A DNA stretch of 64,000 nucleotides. It comes from Antennarius striatus. Lineage: Eukaryota > Chordata > Actinopteri > Lophiiformes > Antennariidae. Below the pieces are notes generated by a model that worked only from the letters and a program-made list of their open reading frames with translations, was not told the DNA's origin and ran no database searches. Where the stretch lies: contig NC_090783.1 in the NCBI RefSeq assembly GCF_040054535.1, positions 2,085,001 to 2,149,000 of the forward strand. The letters are read 5' to 3'. Made by a program: the position numbers and the translations under genes. Shown here piece after piece: positions 30,301-42,000 of this stretch. Position 1 is the first letter of the stretch; the number at the start of each line of letters is the position of its first letter.

Positions 30301-30781
30301 AAATCCACAATAGCCTGTTTTCCTTAAAAGAAAAAAAGACTAAACTTCTTTTGCTAAACTAGCTGCAATTTCCTGACATCAAGCCCTGATTGTCCGAAAT
30401 GAATTACTGACACCCCATGAAAGAGACCCAAGTATCACCAGACCGGAAACAACCATCTAACTGAACAACTACATAAATAAATGCATCACTAGTTCAACAA
30501 CAAAACGTCATAAGCTAACAAACTAGCCCTCAAGCTATTCTGATTATATTACTAATAAATGTTAAACGTTTAAGCAAAAGGGCGTTAATATTCAGACAAA
30601 TATCCGTCGTTTCGACCCACATCTTTTTTATTTTCCTGCTTACCAGGTTAGCAGGAATGAAGTCCAAATGTTAGCCTGTTCACTACAGCAGTTTAGCTAG
30701 AGCCAAAATCACAGCAAATGACAGCGAGGTGGACGATATGAGCGCAAACAGCAGCTAAACTGTCTACATTACCTCAAACAT
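24307..30781 (-). CDS. C2H2 zinc-finger protein B, 9 fingers, multi-exon
   Basis: Probable nuclear DNA-binding regulator; no named orthologue recognised. Twelve exons join to 2,421 nt (806 residues): 30773-30781 (M-F-E only), 28929-29103, 28366-28838, 27532-27718, 27228-27280, 26638-26803, 26467-26556, 26227-26301, 26044-26130, 25763-25840, 25160-25402, 24307-25091. All phases agree. Residues 1-300 are acidic, Ser-rich and low in structure, with [11 protein letters not shown] and the [19 protein letters not shown] module shared with gene A. Exons 7-11 each open with a basic patch ([37 protein letters not shown]) followed by acidic or Ser-rich sequence, and all are in phase 1-1. Fingers 1-2 lie in exon 11 ([19 protein letters not shown] onward) and fingers 3-9 in exon 12 (about residues 568-790). 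Fingers 3 and 4 are spaced by a long linker and have a longer HX4H or atypical form. The start is predicted only from a nine-base coding exon and is the least certain part. Confidence 0.85.
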
Positions 30782-32040
30782 AGTGCTCCGGGTTGGGAGG
30801 ATGTCATATGAAAAGCAGACTGATGATAAATGAGGTTAACGCAGCGTTATTATGGACGGCGGCAGCTGTCAGGAACAGTCTGCTAGCTTATTGCGCCACC
30901 ACTTCTTCCTCTTTCATTCTTTTTTTCTCCAAGTAGCGGAGCGCCTTACAGTCAGACATAGCGGGAGCTGTGGGCGCCTACCGCCACCTGCTGGACAATA
31001 TAAGACACTGCACGTAGATAAATCCAAACATTCAAGCCACGTTTCATTCATTTCATGCAAGTGTTTTCATCTTTCCTTTTTTTCCAGTTCACTTAGAGAA
31101 TATCAAACTTTAAAAATTACTTAAATTTACCGCCATTTGAGTCTGACACCTACACCAGAAAAAAAATCTAGTTAGAAGCACAGTAATCTCATTTCATTTC
31201 ATCTTTGATTCATAAAAGAGGTGTATTTTCCATCTAAATGTGTTACAACTCTTCAGGTTTGTTAGATTCTATTCCTCAAAATTTAAAATATGCTGATTTT
31301 TCACAATTTTCCACTGGGAGAATCAAGCACAGATCTCACAGAGTATTGGATTCAAGACCCCTGTGGACCAAATTATTTGAATTGTGAACTGGCAGTGGGA
31401 GTGTTAGTTCACCTCCTGAGCACTGCCGACGTGCCCTTCAGCAAGGCACCATCCCCTTGCAAGTTTCTCATGATGTGCCCCATGTGAGAGCTGCCCGGGG
31501 ATTATTTATTTATTCATTTATTCATTTATTTACAATATTCATCTCATGAATATTTCACAGGAATATTACCTTTACAACATGGGTACAATGATTTCTGATC
31601 TGTTTGATAGAACACCTTGGCCACCTTGTGTAACATCACCGCTTATTATTTACAAATAAAATCTTTTCCAGTTTATTATGGACGAAAGTGTTGGAATAGG
31701 AAATACGTTGTTTGTGAATATTTAAATTATTCTGGCTTCTTTTGATTATTCTTAAATAGTACATGTATAAACCAACAAGCATATTCTCTGTTTTTATTCT
31801 CCCCTAGTGGGTTGGGATGTTTCATTAGCTCTAACGTCAGTGAGTTAATGTGTCACCGCTTTATTAGCAGTGCGGCCGGGAATACCTCCACAATCTGGGT
31901 CACAACCGAACTTTGACCTCGAGCAGCTTCCTCCAGCTGCACCACTTCAGACAGCTGAGCTGGCGACCAATGACAACACCCGCGTGACACTTTGACGCGC
32001 GCGTGCGAGTAGGCGTGGAGCTGGAGCTGTCCCCTCTCCC
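30782..32040. other. Intergenic between zinc-finger gene B and bfar
   Basis: Divergent gene starts about 1.3 kb apart. The first 100 bases probably hold the zinc-finger gene promoter. A degraded SINE relative lies at 31310-31510 and the remainder is AT-rich. No coding sequence is supported. Confidence 0.5.
31310..31510 (+). mobile_element. Degraded SINE copy
   Basis: Shares with the SINE at 21268 the motifs GTGAACTG(A)CAGTGGGAG, TTCACCTCC, GAGCACTGCCGA.GTGCCCTTCAGCAAGGCACC and a terminal CCCCA. The tRNA-like head is largely eroded. Confidence 0.55.
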
Positions 32041-32220
32041 TTCCGCGCAGCAGCAGCAGCAGCAGCAGCAGCCATGGCGACAATTACTCCAGCAGAAATA
32101 TGTATCCGCTCCGTTAGCTGACTGAGTGTTGGTTTTGGACGTAACTTCTCGAACCGGTTCGTTATGTCATCCTCCGGCTTTTCGCCCGTCAGAAGCCGAA
32201 CCTGAGGCGCGTTAGCAGCG
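32041..32220 (+). promoter_or_regulatory. Predicted bfar 5' UTR exon with CAG repeat and short uORF
   Basis: GC-rich stretch with about eight CAG units (32048-32071), then an ATG in good context (GCCATGG, 32074) opening a 15-codon frame that stops at 32119-32121. A donor-like GTGAGTCC follows at about 32221, and the acceptor of the exon with the bfar start is at 33481-33482. Transcription start not determined. Confidence 0.5.
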
Positions 32221-33109
32221 AGTGAGTCCCTCCAATGACGCCGTCTACCTGCAGCTGTGTGACTAATTTAGCTTAAGGTAACGTTACTTCAGTATGTTAG
32301 CTAGCTAGCTAGCTTGCTAACTAGCATAACAATCCTGTAGCTAACGATATTACCTCATTGCAGTTGGAACGTTAAAGTGTTGTTTTTGCCTTTTAGCGGA
32401 GTCGTAAGTGAAGTAGCTGTCCTAGCTAACCGGTTATTGGTGAGTTGGTTAAAATAGCTAAAACAGTCACGTCATAAGTTATTATTTACCTGGCTAAAAT
32501 ATCATCGCGTATTTCTTTCCGTTTCACTTTCATTGTGTTTAGCTGGAAAGCTCATGTGAATTTAATAGCTGTAGTTACTCGACTTAGTTGTTTCTCACTC
32601 CAGTTGTTTGAATGTACGGTACTCGGTGCAAATTTTAAGATTATCAAGTGTTAATTCAACAGTTTAATGTGTTCCATACAAAAGAAAAACTGTAATCCCC
32701 ACTGGGAATTTCCGTTTTACAGAAAATTAGTTTTCACATCATCAACTCAAGAGATTAATGTGGATGTTTTGGTTATTGGTTATGTCAGGATCCCTGATCA
32801 TAACCGCTTGGAATTTCCCAACTTTTTAATTTGTCTTGAGCACCACATCAGTTAGCCCTTGGAATTTCCATGTGTTCACGAAAGTGAGTCATTGACACAC
32901 CGTCACTAGCATTGAAAAGCAAAACCCAACTGAGGATTGATTATAACAAAGCGAAGTGGTCAAACGTGAATAGCAAACAATGGACTAACTGTGCGACTCA
33001 ACTTCCAGTTGAGTCTTTTTACAGGTATGTGACCAAGGTTAGGGGTGCAAAGATAGCAGTTGCACAATACAGAACACATACATTATCTGTGGAATGAATT
33101 ATTTTAAGA

Positions 33110-33156
33110 CAAAACTATGTTATTTAACAAATAAAGATTGGATTGGATTGGATTTA
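33110..33156 (+). repeat. RTE-like LINE 3' end (ATTGG tail)
   Basis: AACAAATAAAG followed by three ATTGG units, the end signature of fish non-LTR elements, in the 5' UTR intron of bfar. Confidence 0.45.
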
Positions 33157-33507
33157 ACACTGATTTCTATTTATAAATGCATTTATTTCTATATCTTTGA
33201 TGCTCCACACGTCAGTTTGAGACTTTTCCAAGCATTTAAATCTTTAAACAAGCAGAGCATGGTGTGATTTTGAGTATTTTAATATTCTATCCTTACAGAA
33301 TTTAGTCCCAAGTTTTGAAATAAATCACTGCATTAATTCTTTTGAAGCATGTAGAGGAGATCTGCACTGGATTGGATTGATTCAACAAATCTTTGTTTGG
33401 ATAAGCAGATATTTGTGATTACCTGTCATCAGTCCAAATGGTAAATACTTTGGCCATTAACCTTGATCTTCCTCTTTTTCAGACTTATATACAGTAGGTT
33501 GCACCAG

Positions 33508-36500
33508 ATGGAGAGGGAATCATCAGAGGATGCTCTGGGAGCATCAGCGGACAACCCTACCCACATAGAAGCCCTTGAGTTGAAGCCGTCCACCACCAAC
33601 ATCTCAGAACATGAATTCTCCTGTCACTGTTGCTATGATATCCTGGTGAACCCCACCACTCTCACCTGTGGCCACAACTTTTGCCGCCATTGTCTGGCCC
33701 TGTGGTGGGAATCCTCTCACAAGAATGAGTGTCCAGAGTGCCGGGAAAAATGGGAAGGGTTTCCCAAAATCAACATACTTCTGAGGTAGGATTTTTATTG
33801 CCAGACCATAGTAAAAAATGAATGTTTTTTTCACCCCAGTATTTATATTTCACATTCCCTGTGAGGTCAGGTGTGCCCATTTCGAAGACACATTATTTGT
33901 ATCAGCCACATAGACGACATTAAAAACCATCAGGCAGCCCTGTTTTATGACAAACCATCTTTCCATTGGTGAAATACTTTTTTAAAGACTATTGTGCCAT
34001 AAAATTTGGACCTAAGAGGTGAATTCTTTGGAACCATGGTCAGAATTTCCAGACTCAGTGGCTGTGGAGGAACTTAATTCATTCCATGTGCAAACTAATC
34101 AGTTAATTCAAATCATGTTGAGTCCTGTTAGATGATGCTTTAGGAAACTCAAATATAACCAGCGTATCTTCACTGCTTTTGTTCCTTCTGTTGTTGTGCT
34201 TGTTGCTTTCCGTCACTGATTGGATTTATTAACACAAAGCTCTTGCATTTAGGGATGCAATGGACAAACTGTTCAGTGACGTCATTCAGCGGAGGCTCAC
34301 AGAGATCCAAGCTAACCCCAAAATTTCTCGGAGCTTGCTAGCCTTCCAGAGGTAATGCAGTACAAGTGGATTTAGCGTGCATCTTTTGTCACAGCATCAT
34401 CTCAGCTGTTGTGCATTCACTTGTATTTGAAATCCTTTGTGATATTAAAAAAGAGGCATCTATCAAATGTCTTCCATTTTTTAGATATGGTGATAACTTG
34501 GGTAGATCCAGAACAACCCAGAATAAAGGAACAGGCTTCTTCTTTTCTGGAGTCCTAACTGCACTCACGTTTGTGACTGTAAGTATTTAACAGCAGGGGG
34601 AAAAAAACACCCAACATGGCACTAAATGAAGAGGTCAGTTGTTCTTGTCATGTCAAAAGACCATGTTTATTTTGTCCATGTGGCATCTGGGACAAACGTC
34701 TGTGTGTTTTTACACGTGGCAGTGAATGTTGGCATGTTTGTAGGAATCGATTATGACTGCTTTTGACCAGAGTTCAGCAAATTGCATCACTAATGTGGGT
34801 TTCACAAGGCTATCATCGTTTTCTGTGGTTCACACGAATCATACAAGAAAACATTCCCTGCAAATGTGAATGTTTTTGGAACTGAGTGAGTAAAGAAGGA
34901 TGTTTCAGAACTGATCAAGTCCAGGATGAAATACATTTAATATTTAATGAGTTCAAATTTAATACTTAAATTCCCTTGCTAGTAAAATCTTCTAAACCTT
35001 TTTCTTCCGACTTCAGTTAAGTATTTGTCACCTTTTGACTTCCAAAACTAAAAATATATGTTTCTCCTCTACAGACTTGTAGAGTTTGCTTTAAAATCAA
35101 ACCATAAGGAATTTAGCACAAGTATATTTCGTGTGAGGAGAAAATATTATTTTTTTCCTAAAATGGAGCAACTGTGAAGGGAAACCTGTCAACCCACACG
35201 TGGGGTCGCACAACAGCCGCTTGGACGTCTGTCATCACGCTGGCTCTGTACCTGATAAAATATGAATACCCCTAAATGTATGAGAGTGAATAACTTATTA
35301 ACTGTTTCTATAAATGTGCAAAAAAAATTTCTTTACATCAGTCGTAGTTTTATGCAATTAGACAAATATAAGGCAGGATTTATTTTATTCAGACTCTGAT
35401 GTGTCCAGGTTTAAGACATAGTGACCTCTACTGTTAATGATTGATTAATGCAGCCAGCAATATCCTTTTTAAACTAAATATTCATTTACCTCCTCATAGA
35501 TAAAGTTCCCCAGTGTGCCATCGCCAGTGTGAGCTCAAAAGAGTTCTGCTTGCCCTTTTCCAGGTGGTGGTGCTGGTGTATCACTGGAGCAGTGGTGCGG
35601 CTGACCATCGTGACCCGCTGATCAGTAAACCTGTGGCTCGCTGGACGCCGGAGGAAGTCGTGTCTTGGCTGGATCAGCTGGGCGCGTGGGCTCAGCTTTA
35701 CAGAGTGCCCTTCCAGCAGGAGAACGTCAATGGAAGGTAGATGGATCACATTGATTATGTCAATGAAATCCAGGCACGTTATTGTTTTAATTCTTTAATT
35801 GAAACTGATTTGAGTAATATATTTGAACTGTGAAGCTTTCCTCGTTGCATAAATCATCAAAGTGTGTTAAAGCTCACACACATGCCACGTGGTTGTGTCT
35901 TTGCTTCAGGCTGCTGCTTATGCTGGGGGACGAGGAGTTATCGAATCCTCCTTACAGCATCAAAAATCAGGCTCACCGCCGGGCCGTCCTGGCTGAACTG
36001 GATAGACTAAAAACTCTGGGGGTCAAACCTCCACAGAACCTCTGGGAATACAAGGTAAAGAGCCCGCTCTGCCCCAGACATCAGATTATACCATCAACAC
36101 ACTGATAATCAGCTGACTGTATGTCTGAGTCATCGTTCTAAATACTCTAAGGATATGACATGTTCTTTCTGGGTTGCATTTAATCCACCATGATTGAGAT
36201 TTTATGAACTGAGTGTCCTGTTTGTTTTTTCTTTCATGTATAATAACCCAACGGCTCCACTCACTCTGGATACTTATTTCTATCACTTTCTGCCAGGATG
36301 CTAATGCAGGGAAGTCTCTGTTCTTGCTGTATGCACTGAAGCGCTCCCCTCGTCTCACACTCTTCTATTTGTATTTATTTGACTACTCGGAAACCTTCCT
36401 GCCCTTCCTGCACACTTGCTGCCCGTCTGTCGCACACATCGACCCCTCAGTTGAGAACAGCTTTTTCAACACACAGGTGACCCTCCCATCCAATGCAATG

Positions 36501-37522
36501 TCACTAAATCTGTATCAAGATGTCCGATTGAGTCGTCGTCATCGTGTGAATGTGTGGATCGTATTTTTAGGATGACTTCTGATCATCCGCCTCATTTTAA
36601 TCGTTTGCCTCAAACTTTTCATTATATTTTTTGGTGACGTTGTTTGTTCAGTTGGAGCCCAGTTGGGGACAGTGGGCTGAGTTTCTGGTCAAGTACCTCC
36701 TGCTGCCGTACCAGCTGATAGCAGAGTTTGCTTGGGACTGGCTGTCCGTCCACTACTGGACGTCTCGCTTCATTATCGTTAACACCATGCTGCTGTCGGT
36801 GCTGGAAGGCTGCACCCTCTGGAGACTCTGGACAAGAGCCACAATCAGGTAAGACACACACATTCACACAAAGCTCTGGCAGCTGAAAGGAAAGACGGAT
36901 TGCAGCTGTCTAGTTCCAAGACGATTGATGCGTTGCAGCTTTTATACATCCTGTTCAAAGTTCAACTGTTGCACCTTTTATTGCACCTTGCTGTTCCGTT
37001 CTGATAGATGTCTTCAGCAGCAGAGAACAGACAGATCAATGAAAAGACAAAGTATGTCTGCATCTCCTGCTTGTGGGTCCCATTATCCAGTCTGGGACAG
37101 CAAACGATGGTGATGCTGCTCAGCAGAACCAGTCAGATTTACAAATAGAAGTTTAAAATGAAACACAACCATCCTCTCACCGAGGATGCAGAGCAGTGCT
37201 TTCCTTTTTCTAGCTTTTTTTGTAATATATGTATTTGAAAATACCCACACTCCCTGGTTGTTGCAGTTGTGTGATTGTTAATCTGTGATTTGACTGCTCA
37301 CACTAACCTTGATCCTCTTCTTACGTTAGGTCTCTGCCAAACAAGATGTGGAGCCATTTGTGGAAGATGTTATCTCAGGGGTTTGTCTTCGCCCTCGTAT
37401 GGCCTTTCATCCCTCAGTTTGTGTGCAACTGCCTGTTCTACTGGGCTCTCTACTTCAGTCCCATCATTAACATCGACATGGTGGTACAGCAGCTGATGCA
37501 CCCAGAAACTCAGGCACCGTAA
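33508..37522 (+). CDS. bfar: Bifunctional apoptosis regulator (RING-SAM-TM)
   Basis: ER-membrane E3 ubiquitin ligase that restrains apoptosis and is involved in ER stress (family knowledge). Eight coding exons join to 1,359 nt (452 residues; human 450): 33508-33785, 34253-34351, 34485-34578, 35564-35736, 35910-36054, 36297-36476, 36652-36848, 37330-37522. The order is a C3HC4 RING (about residues 39-79: CHCC, CGHNFCRHC, CPEC), a first membrane segment (GVLTALTFVTVVVLVYHW, split by an intron), a SAM domain (about 182-250: WTPEEVVSWLDQLG), then a hydrophobic C-terminal region with further membrane segments (LPYQLIAEFAWDWL; FIPQFVCNCLFYWALYF). The start is the first in-frame ATG after the 33482 acceptor. 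No domain is missing and phases are consistent throughout. Confidence 0.96.
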
Positions 37523-37994
37523 CAAACTGCATGTCGCTCAGTGCCCAGTTAACGCTGTACAGAACACAACAGAAAAATGCAGTTGTCAAAGAGAGAAAGT
37601 GTCTTTGTCACAGTGAGCTCTCGCTACTCTGACTGATTTGCTGTGGGAAGGAAAGTCTCTCTCTGCTGGTTTGTTGTGGAACAAAAGAGGCATTGAAGGA
37701 GAAATGGAACTCAGAAGACGGGGAAGCACAGGAATCTTGAACGTTTTTGATAAGGAGACCTTGTTCTGCATTAAATTTTGTTACGTTCTTGAGGTTTTTA
37801 ATGCAGAGCCAGTTTTGACGATATACCGAGCTGTCGGGAATTTCCCTCCAAAATATTCGAAGTGTGAAAGATTAAGGCTGGTCGTTTATGGGAATGTTGG
37901 GGTTAACTTTGATTCAAAGAAAACAGAAACATCGCATCATACACATGACACTTGGGTTTGATCTGTAATGTATGGTCTTAATTTTGTTTGCCAG

Positions 37995-38000
37995 AATAAA
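37995..38000 (+). terminator. Poly(A) signal candidate, bfar (proximal)
   Basis: AATAAA 470 bases after the bfar stop codon, followed by T-rich sequence. Confidence 0.5.
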
Positions 38001-38229
38001 CATTTTCTAACTTTTAGGTTTTTATGGAGAAATTGTATGTAGCAGATTTTTTTTCCTTCTGCTGACAAATACTGCGTTGCACACTTTTGTTGTTAACCTC
38101 TTTTTTGTGCTGTATATATTTCAATGTGATGGATGGGTAGAGCTAATCAAAGAATTATTTTTTACATAGTTTATTTGCACTTAAGAATTCTACACTGTGA
38201 TTTTGTTCTGAGTTGAATAACAGTGGAAA

Positions 38230-38235
38230 AATAAA
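38230..38235 (+). terminator. Poly(A) signal candidate, bfar (distal)
   Basis: AATAAA followed within 40 bases by a GT/T-rich stretch (TGTCTTGTTCTGTGTTGTTTT), a good downstream element. Confidence 0.6.
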
Positions 38236-39022
38236 AACTACAATTTTTTTTACATCATGTCTTGTTCTGTGTTGTTTTATGACCTACTTACTGTCTAACG
38301 ACTGCAAAGAACGATGATTAAGGATGTTAGAAGCAGAATATGAGGATGATGATGAAATTCAGAAATTATTGTGAGCTTCTGAAACTTAAAGGTTCTGGAT
38401 GCTATCAGCAAAAGTACTTCACACAAGATATATTTTAAGATGATTTTTTAAAAATGCTCATTGTAAGATGAATATTTTTATTTTAACCCAGGAATGTATA
38501 GTATTCCACTTTTAAAAGTGATTTATTTGAACCTGTCCAGGATCAGTCCAATACCGCCCCCTAGAGTCCAGTTGGTGCCACTGCTGCCTCCGTAACAGTT
38601 AGGGACTGTCTGAAAAGAGCACACTGGACGTTACACACGAAAATTACTACACACGTATTTACCGCAGACAAACCAGAACTTAATCATTCACAGTAGTTTA
38701 TTTACTCATAATATGAGATTATATGAATTTTAACTGTGATATTTTAATGTTTTCTTGTGACACCATTAAACGTCTAGTGCTCGACAACACTTTACCCTCT
38801 CTCCCTTACGTCATTGTTGCGGAAGTGAAAAGTCTACGTGGGGAAGAAAGGTTGGTCCGGCAGCGTTTGAATCCCCTCCACACCGAAAACACTGATGTCC
38901 AATCCAGGTTAGCTCAGTCCTCCCGTCAAACCGGTCCTCCTCCCCGCCCCCGTCAGGCAAATGGAGTCGGTGAGCGGCAGCCGGGGCTTATAAATGGGAC
39001 GGAGAGGCGACGACAGGCGGTA

Positions 39023-42000
39023 ATGCTGCGCCGGGTGCGACAGTCTCTCCGGCAGGTGCTGTTCCTAATGGCCCGGCGACCGGGGCTCCTATGCGGGGCG
39101 ATCCTGCTCGGCGTGCTGCTCGTATTAGCCGTCAAATTCACATGCAGGTAGGAGTCAGCAGCCCCGAAAACAGCTCCAGTTAGTATTCTACATTTTTAAT
39201 CAGGCATGCATGAAACCTCCTAAACAACACCGGATGTATTATGGCCTGAATTAGTGAGAGGTTGGTTGTCATTCCCTGCACTGGTGACACAGCTGATGTG
39301 GACCTGACGTGTCGGTTCACCATAAGACGATTAACCGACACTGTAAACCGATTACACAGCGTGTAGATCCCTTAAACGTCGCCATTTAACGTGTTTAAAA
39401 AATGTCCCTGAACGCAACACGTTCACCTCCCTGAGATCAAGACATGCAGAGCTGAAATAACCTCCATAAAGTCAGTAGTTGGTTGATAAATGGCAGAAAA
39501 GTCAATCATTAATGCCGATTCCATGTTTTCACAGGAAAGGATTGGTTTTTCTTCTTCCTTCAGGAATCGTGTTAGTCAAAACATTGCATATTATTGTGTT
39601 TTCTACTTGGCAGATTCTTTTTATTTCCCATCCTGAGGCTGAAGAACACTGAAGAACACGCTGACCTCAGTTTGCATTTGAATTCAAATTGCAGTCAAAT
39701 GATCTGGGTCACGCCTCGCCACCTAACTGTCCACCTGGGTCTGTTTGACCTCACCTCTTGTCTTCCTGCAGCCGTGCTAAGAACGTGGTGGCAGCGGCTC
39801 GGCCTCCGGTCCGATTCTTCTCCTCCGAGGCGCCGGTGGTGGACTTCTACTTTGGTCAGCTCGACCAGGTGAGATTCAAAGACGTGGATATGTGAAACAC
39901 GCAGCTGCAAGTGTAGTGATCTATAACAGATAACGCTGCCGCAACACTTTTCCCTCCAGGTGGACCGTATCCGGAGCATGGCGGAGGTGTCCCTCATCTT
40001 CTTCTACGCGCCGTGGTGCGCTCATTCGATGGCGGCGCGGCAGGAATTGCAGCAGGTTGCTAAGAGGCTGGCCAAGCAGGTACAGAATGTCTGAGGACGC
40101 AAATTGAGTCATGACATCGATCTAAATGTTTTTCAACCTGAGAAACTCTCCCAAGATAAGAGATAATTTCTTCATGTGGGAACATCTCTCTCCCTCTCTT
40201 TTTCTGACACATGATGAAGAACGATAACCCGTATTTCCTCTCTCACCCACTCAAACTCAGGTACGGTTCTTGGCGGTGAACTGCTGGTGGAATCAGGGGA
40301 AATGTAGAAAGCAATACCGCTTTTTCCACTTCCCCATCATCCACATGTTTTATCGGAGGTGAGGCATCTCATTTCTGCAAAGTTTCTGCAAAGAAACCCG
40401 GAAATGATTCCATGCATTTTCTTTCCTATGTGCTTTTGTGCTGCAGGTTCGGGCCGATAGAGTACAGAGGTCCAATCGTGGCTCCGTATGTGGAGAGTTT
40501 TATCCTCAGAGTCATCACACCTCTCATTTACCTCCCATCTCCATCCAGCCTCAAAGAGTTCCTCTCCTATCACGAGGTATGAACGTCTCCAGGCCGTCTG
40601 ACTGGGAGCTGTTGTTTGCCGTCTTCCTTTTAATAAGACATCGTCTACATGTGATGTTGGCTCTCATTTTTAGCCTCGAGTGGTGGGTTTCTTCCAGTTT
40701 AACTCCTCTCCTCAGCCTCCGGGGTACATCACGTATCTGTCCTCTGCCCTGCAGGCGCTAAGAAGGGGTAAAATCTTAACTCCAATGTAAAGGTGGTTAA
40801 GAAATGGCTATTTTTTATCATATTTTTTATATTAACTTATATATTCCGGTGCAGATTTTCAAGGTGTTGTACGTTTCGGGGTTGTAACCAACAAACATGT
40901 AGCAGAAGCCATTTCACTCCAAGACGAATCGGTTTACCTCCACAGAAGATTTAACAGGTCTTTGGTAGGTGAAGTCGTGGTGTCACAGACAGATGCTACA
41001 GAAAATACCGCTCTACAAGATGTAAGAACATGCTGAATCTTTTCTTCCGTCAGATTTTCCCTCGAAGGGAGCTCAACTTCACATCGGAAGCCATCTGTCG
41101 CTGGGTGTTTGAACACAGCGAGACTGTCCTCAGATGGCTTCAGCCTCCGGGGACAAAGTCCCACCTCCTGGAGCAGGAGCTGACCAAAGGCCCGGCGCTG
41201 CTCCTGTTCCTGCCACACAATCCCCTCGGATCCGGTCCCAGTCCCCTCCTGCAGCAGGTGAGCAGCAACGGACGCGTCGACTAGATCCAGTATCCTCAGC
41301 GCGTACATTTTAGCTAAGTATCTTATTTGCTAGCATCTCCTGGATGCTAATCATACACCAACCATGAAGCAGTGCAATACTGTGGATAATGATTCTAGAC
41401 CACATGTTTCAAACTCAAGGCATGGGGGCTAAATGTGGCCCACGAGAGCATGAAAGGTCAAGAGTGTCTAAAAATAAATAGGTCAAAAGTGTGCTTTGAC
41501 CAAAAACTACATTTCCCACAATGCAGTAATTCAGCCCATTTTAACTCTGACTAAAACATTTTTGAACAAAGTTAACGTCCTAACTTGTGTTTGATGTTAT
41601 TTTTCTTTTATTCATTGATAGTTTGATCCTTGATTGATGGATTTCTGTGGGTTTAATAAACTGATAAAAGGATTTATGTTATGAGTAACATACTGTTTGT
41701 AACTTGAATAAGTCATAAATTCAGTTATTTAACATTAAGGAGTAGTAACATTTATTTTACATTACATTGAGTTACATTTAGTTACATTTATTAGTTACAT
41801 CTGGCCCTCTGAGGACAGACGTTATGCTGATGTGGCCCCTCGGTGAAGATGAGTTTGACACTTTGACCCTTGAGCCTGTGACACTTGTGGTGTACCACAG
41901 GGTTCACATCCAGGTCCACTGGTTTTTGCTTTCATATTAATGAATTCTGTTCATTACTGAACTTTATATTTTTGTGGGTGTTGATGGAACTACTTCAGAC

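Larger units (their letters stand above)
37523..39022. other. bfar 3' UTR and txndc11 upstream region
   Basis: The bfar 3' UTR runs from 37523 to about 38020 or 38255, judged from two AATAAA signals. The rest is AT-rich until about 38800, where CpG-richer sequence marks the txndc11 promoter and 5' UTR. The txndc11 frame stays open back to 38723, so the upstream limit of its coding region is uncertain. Confidence 0.55.
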
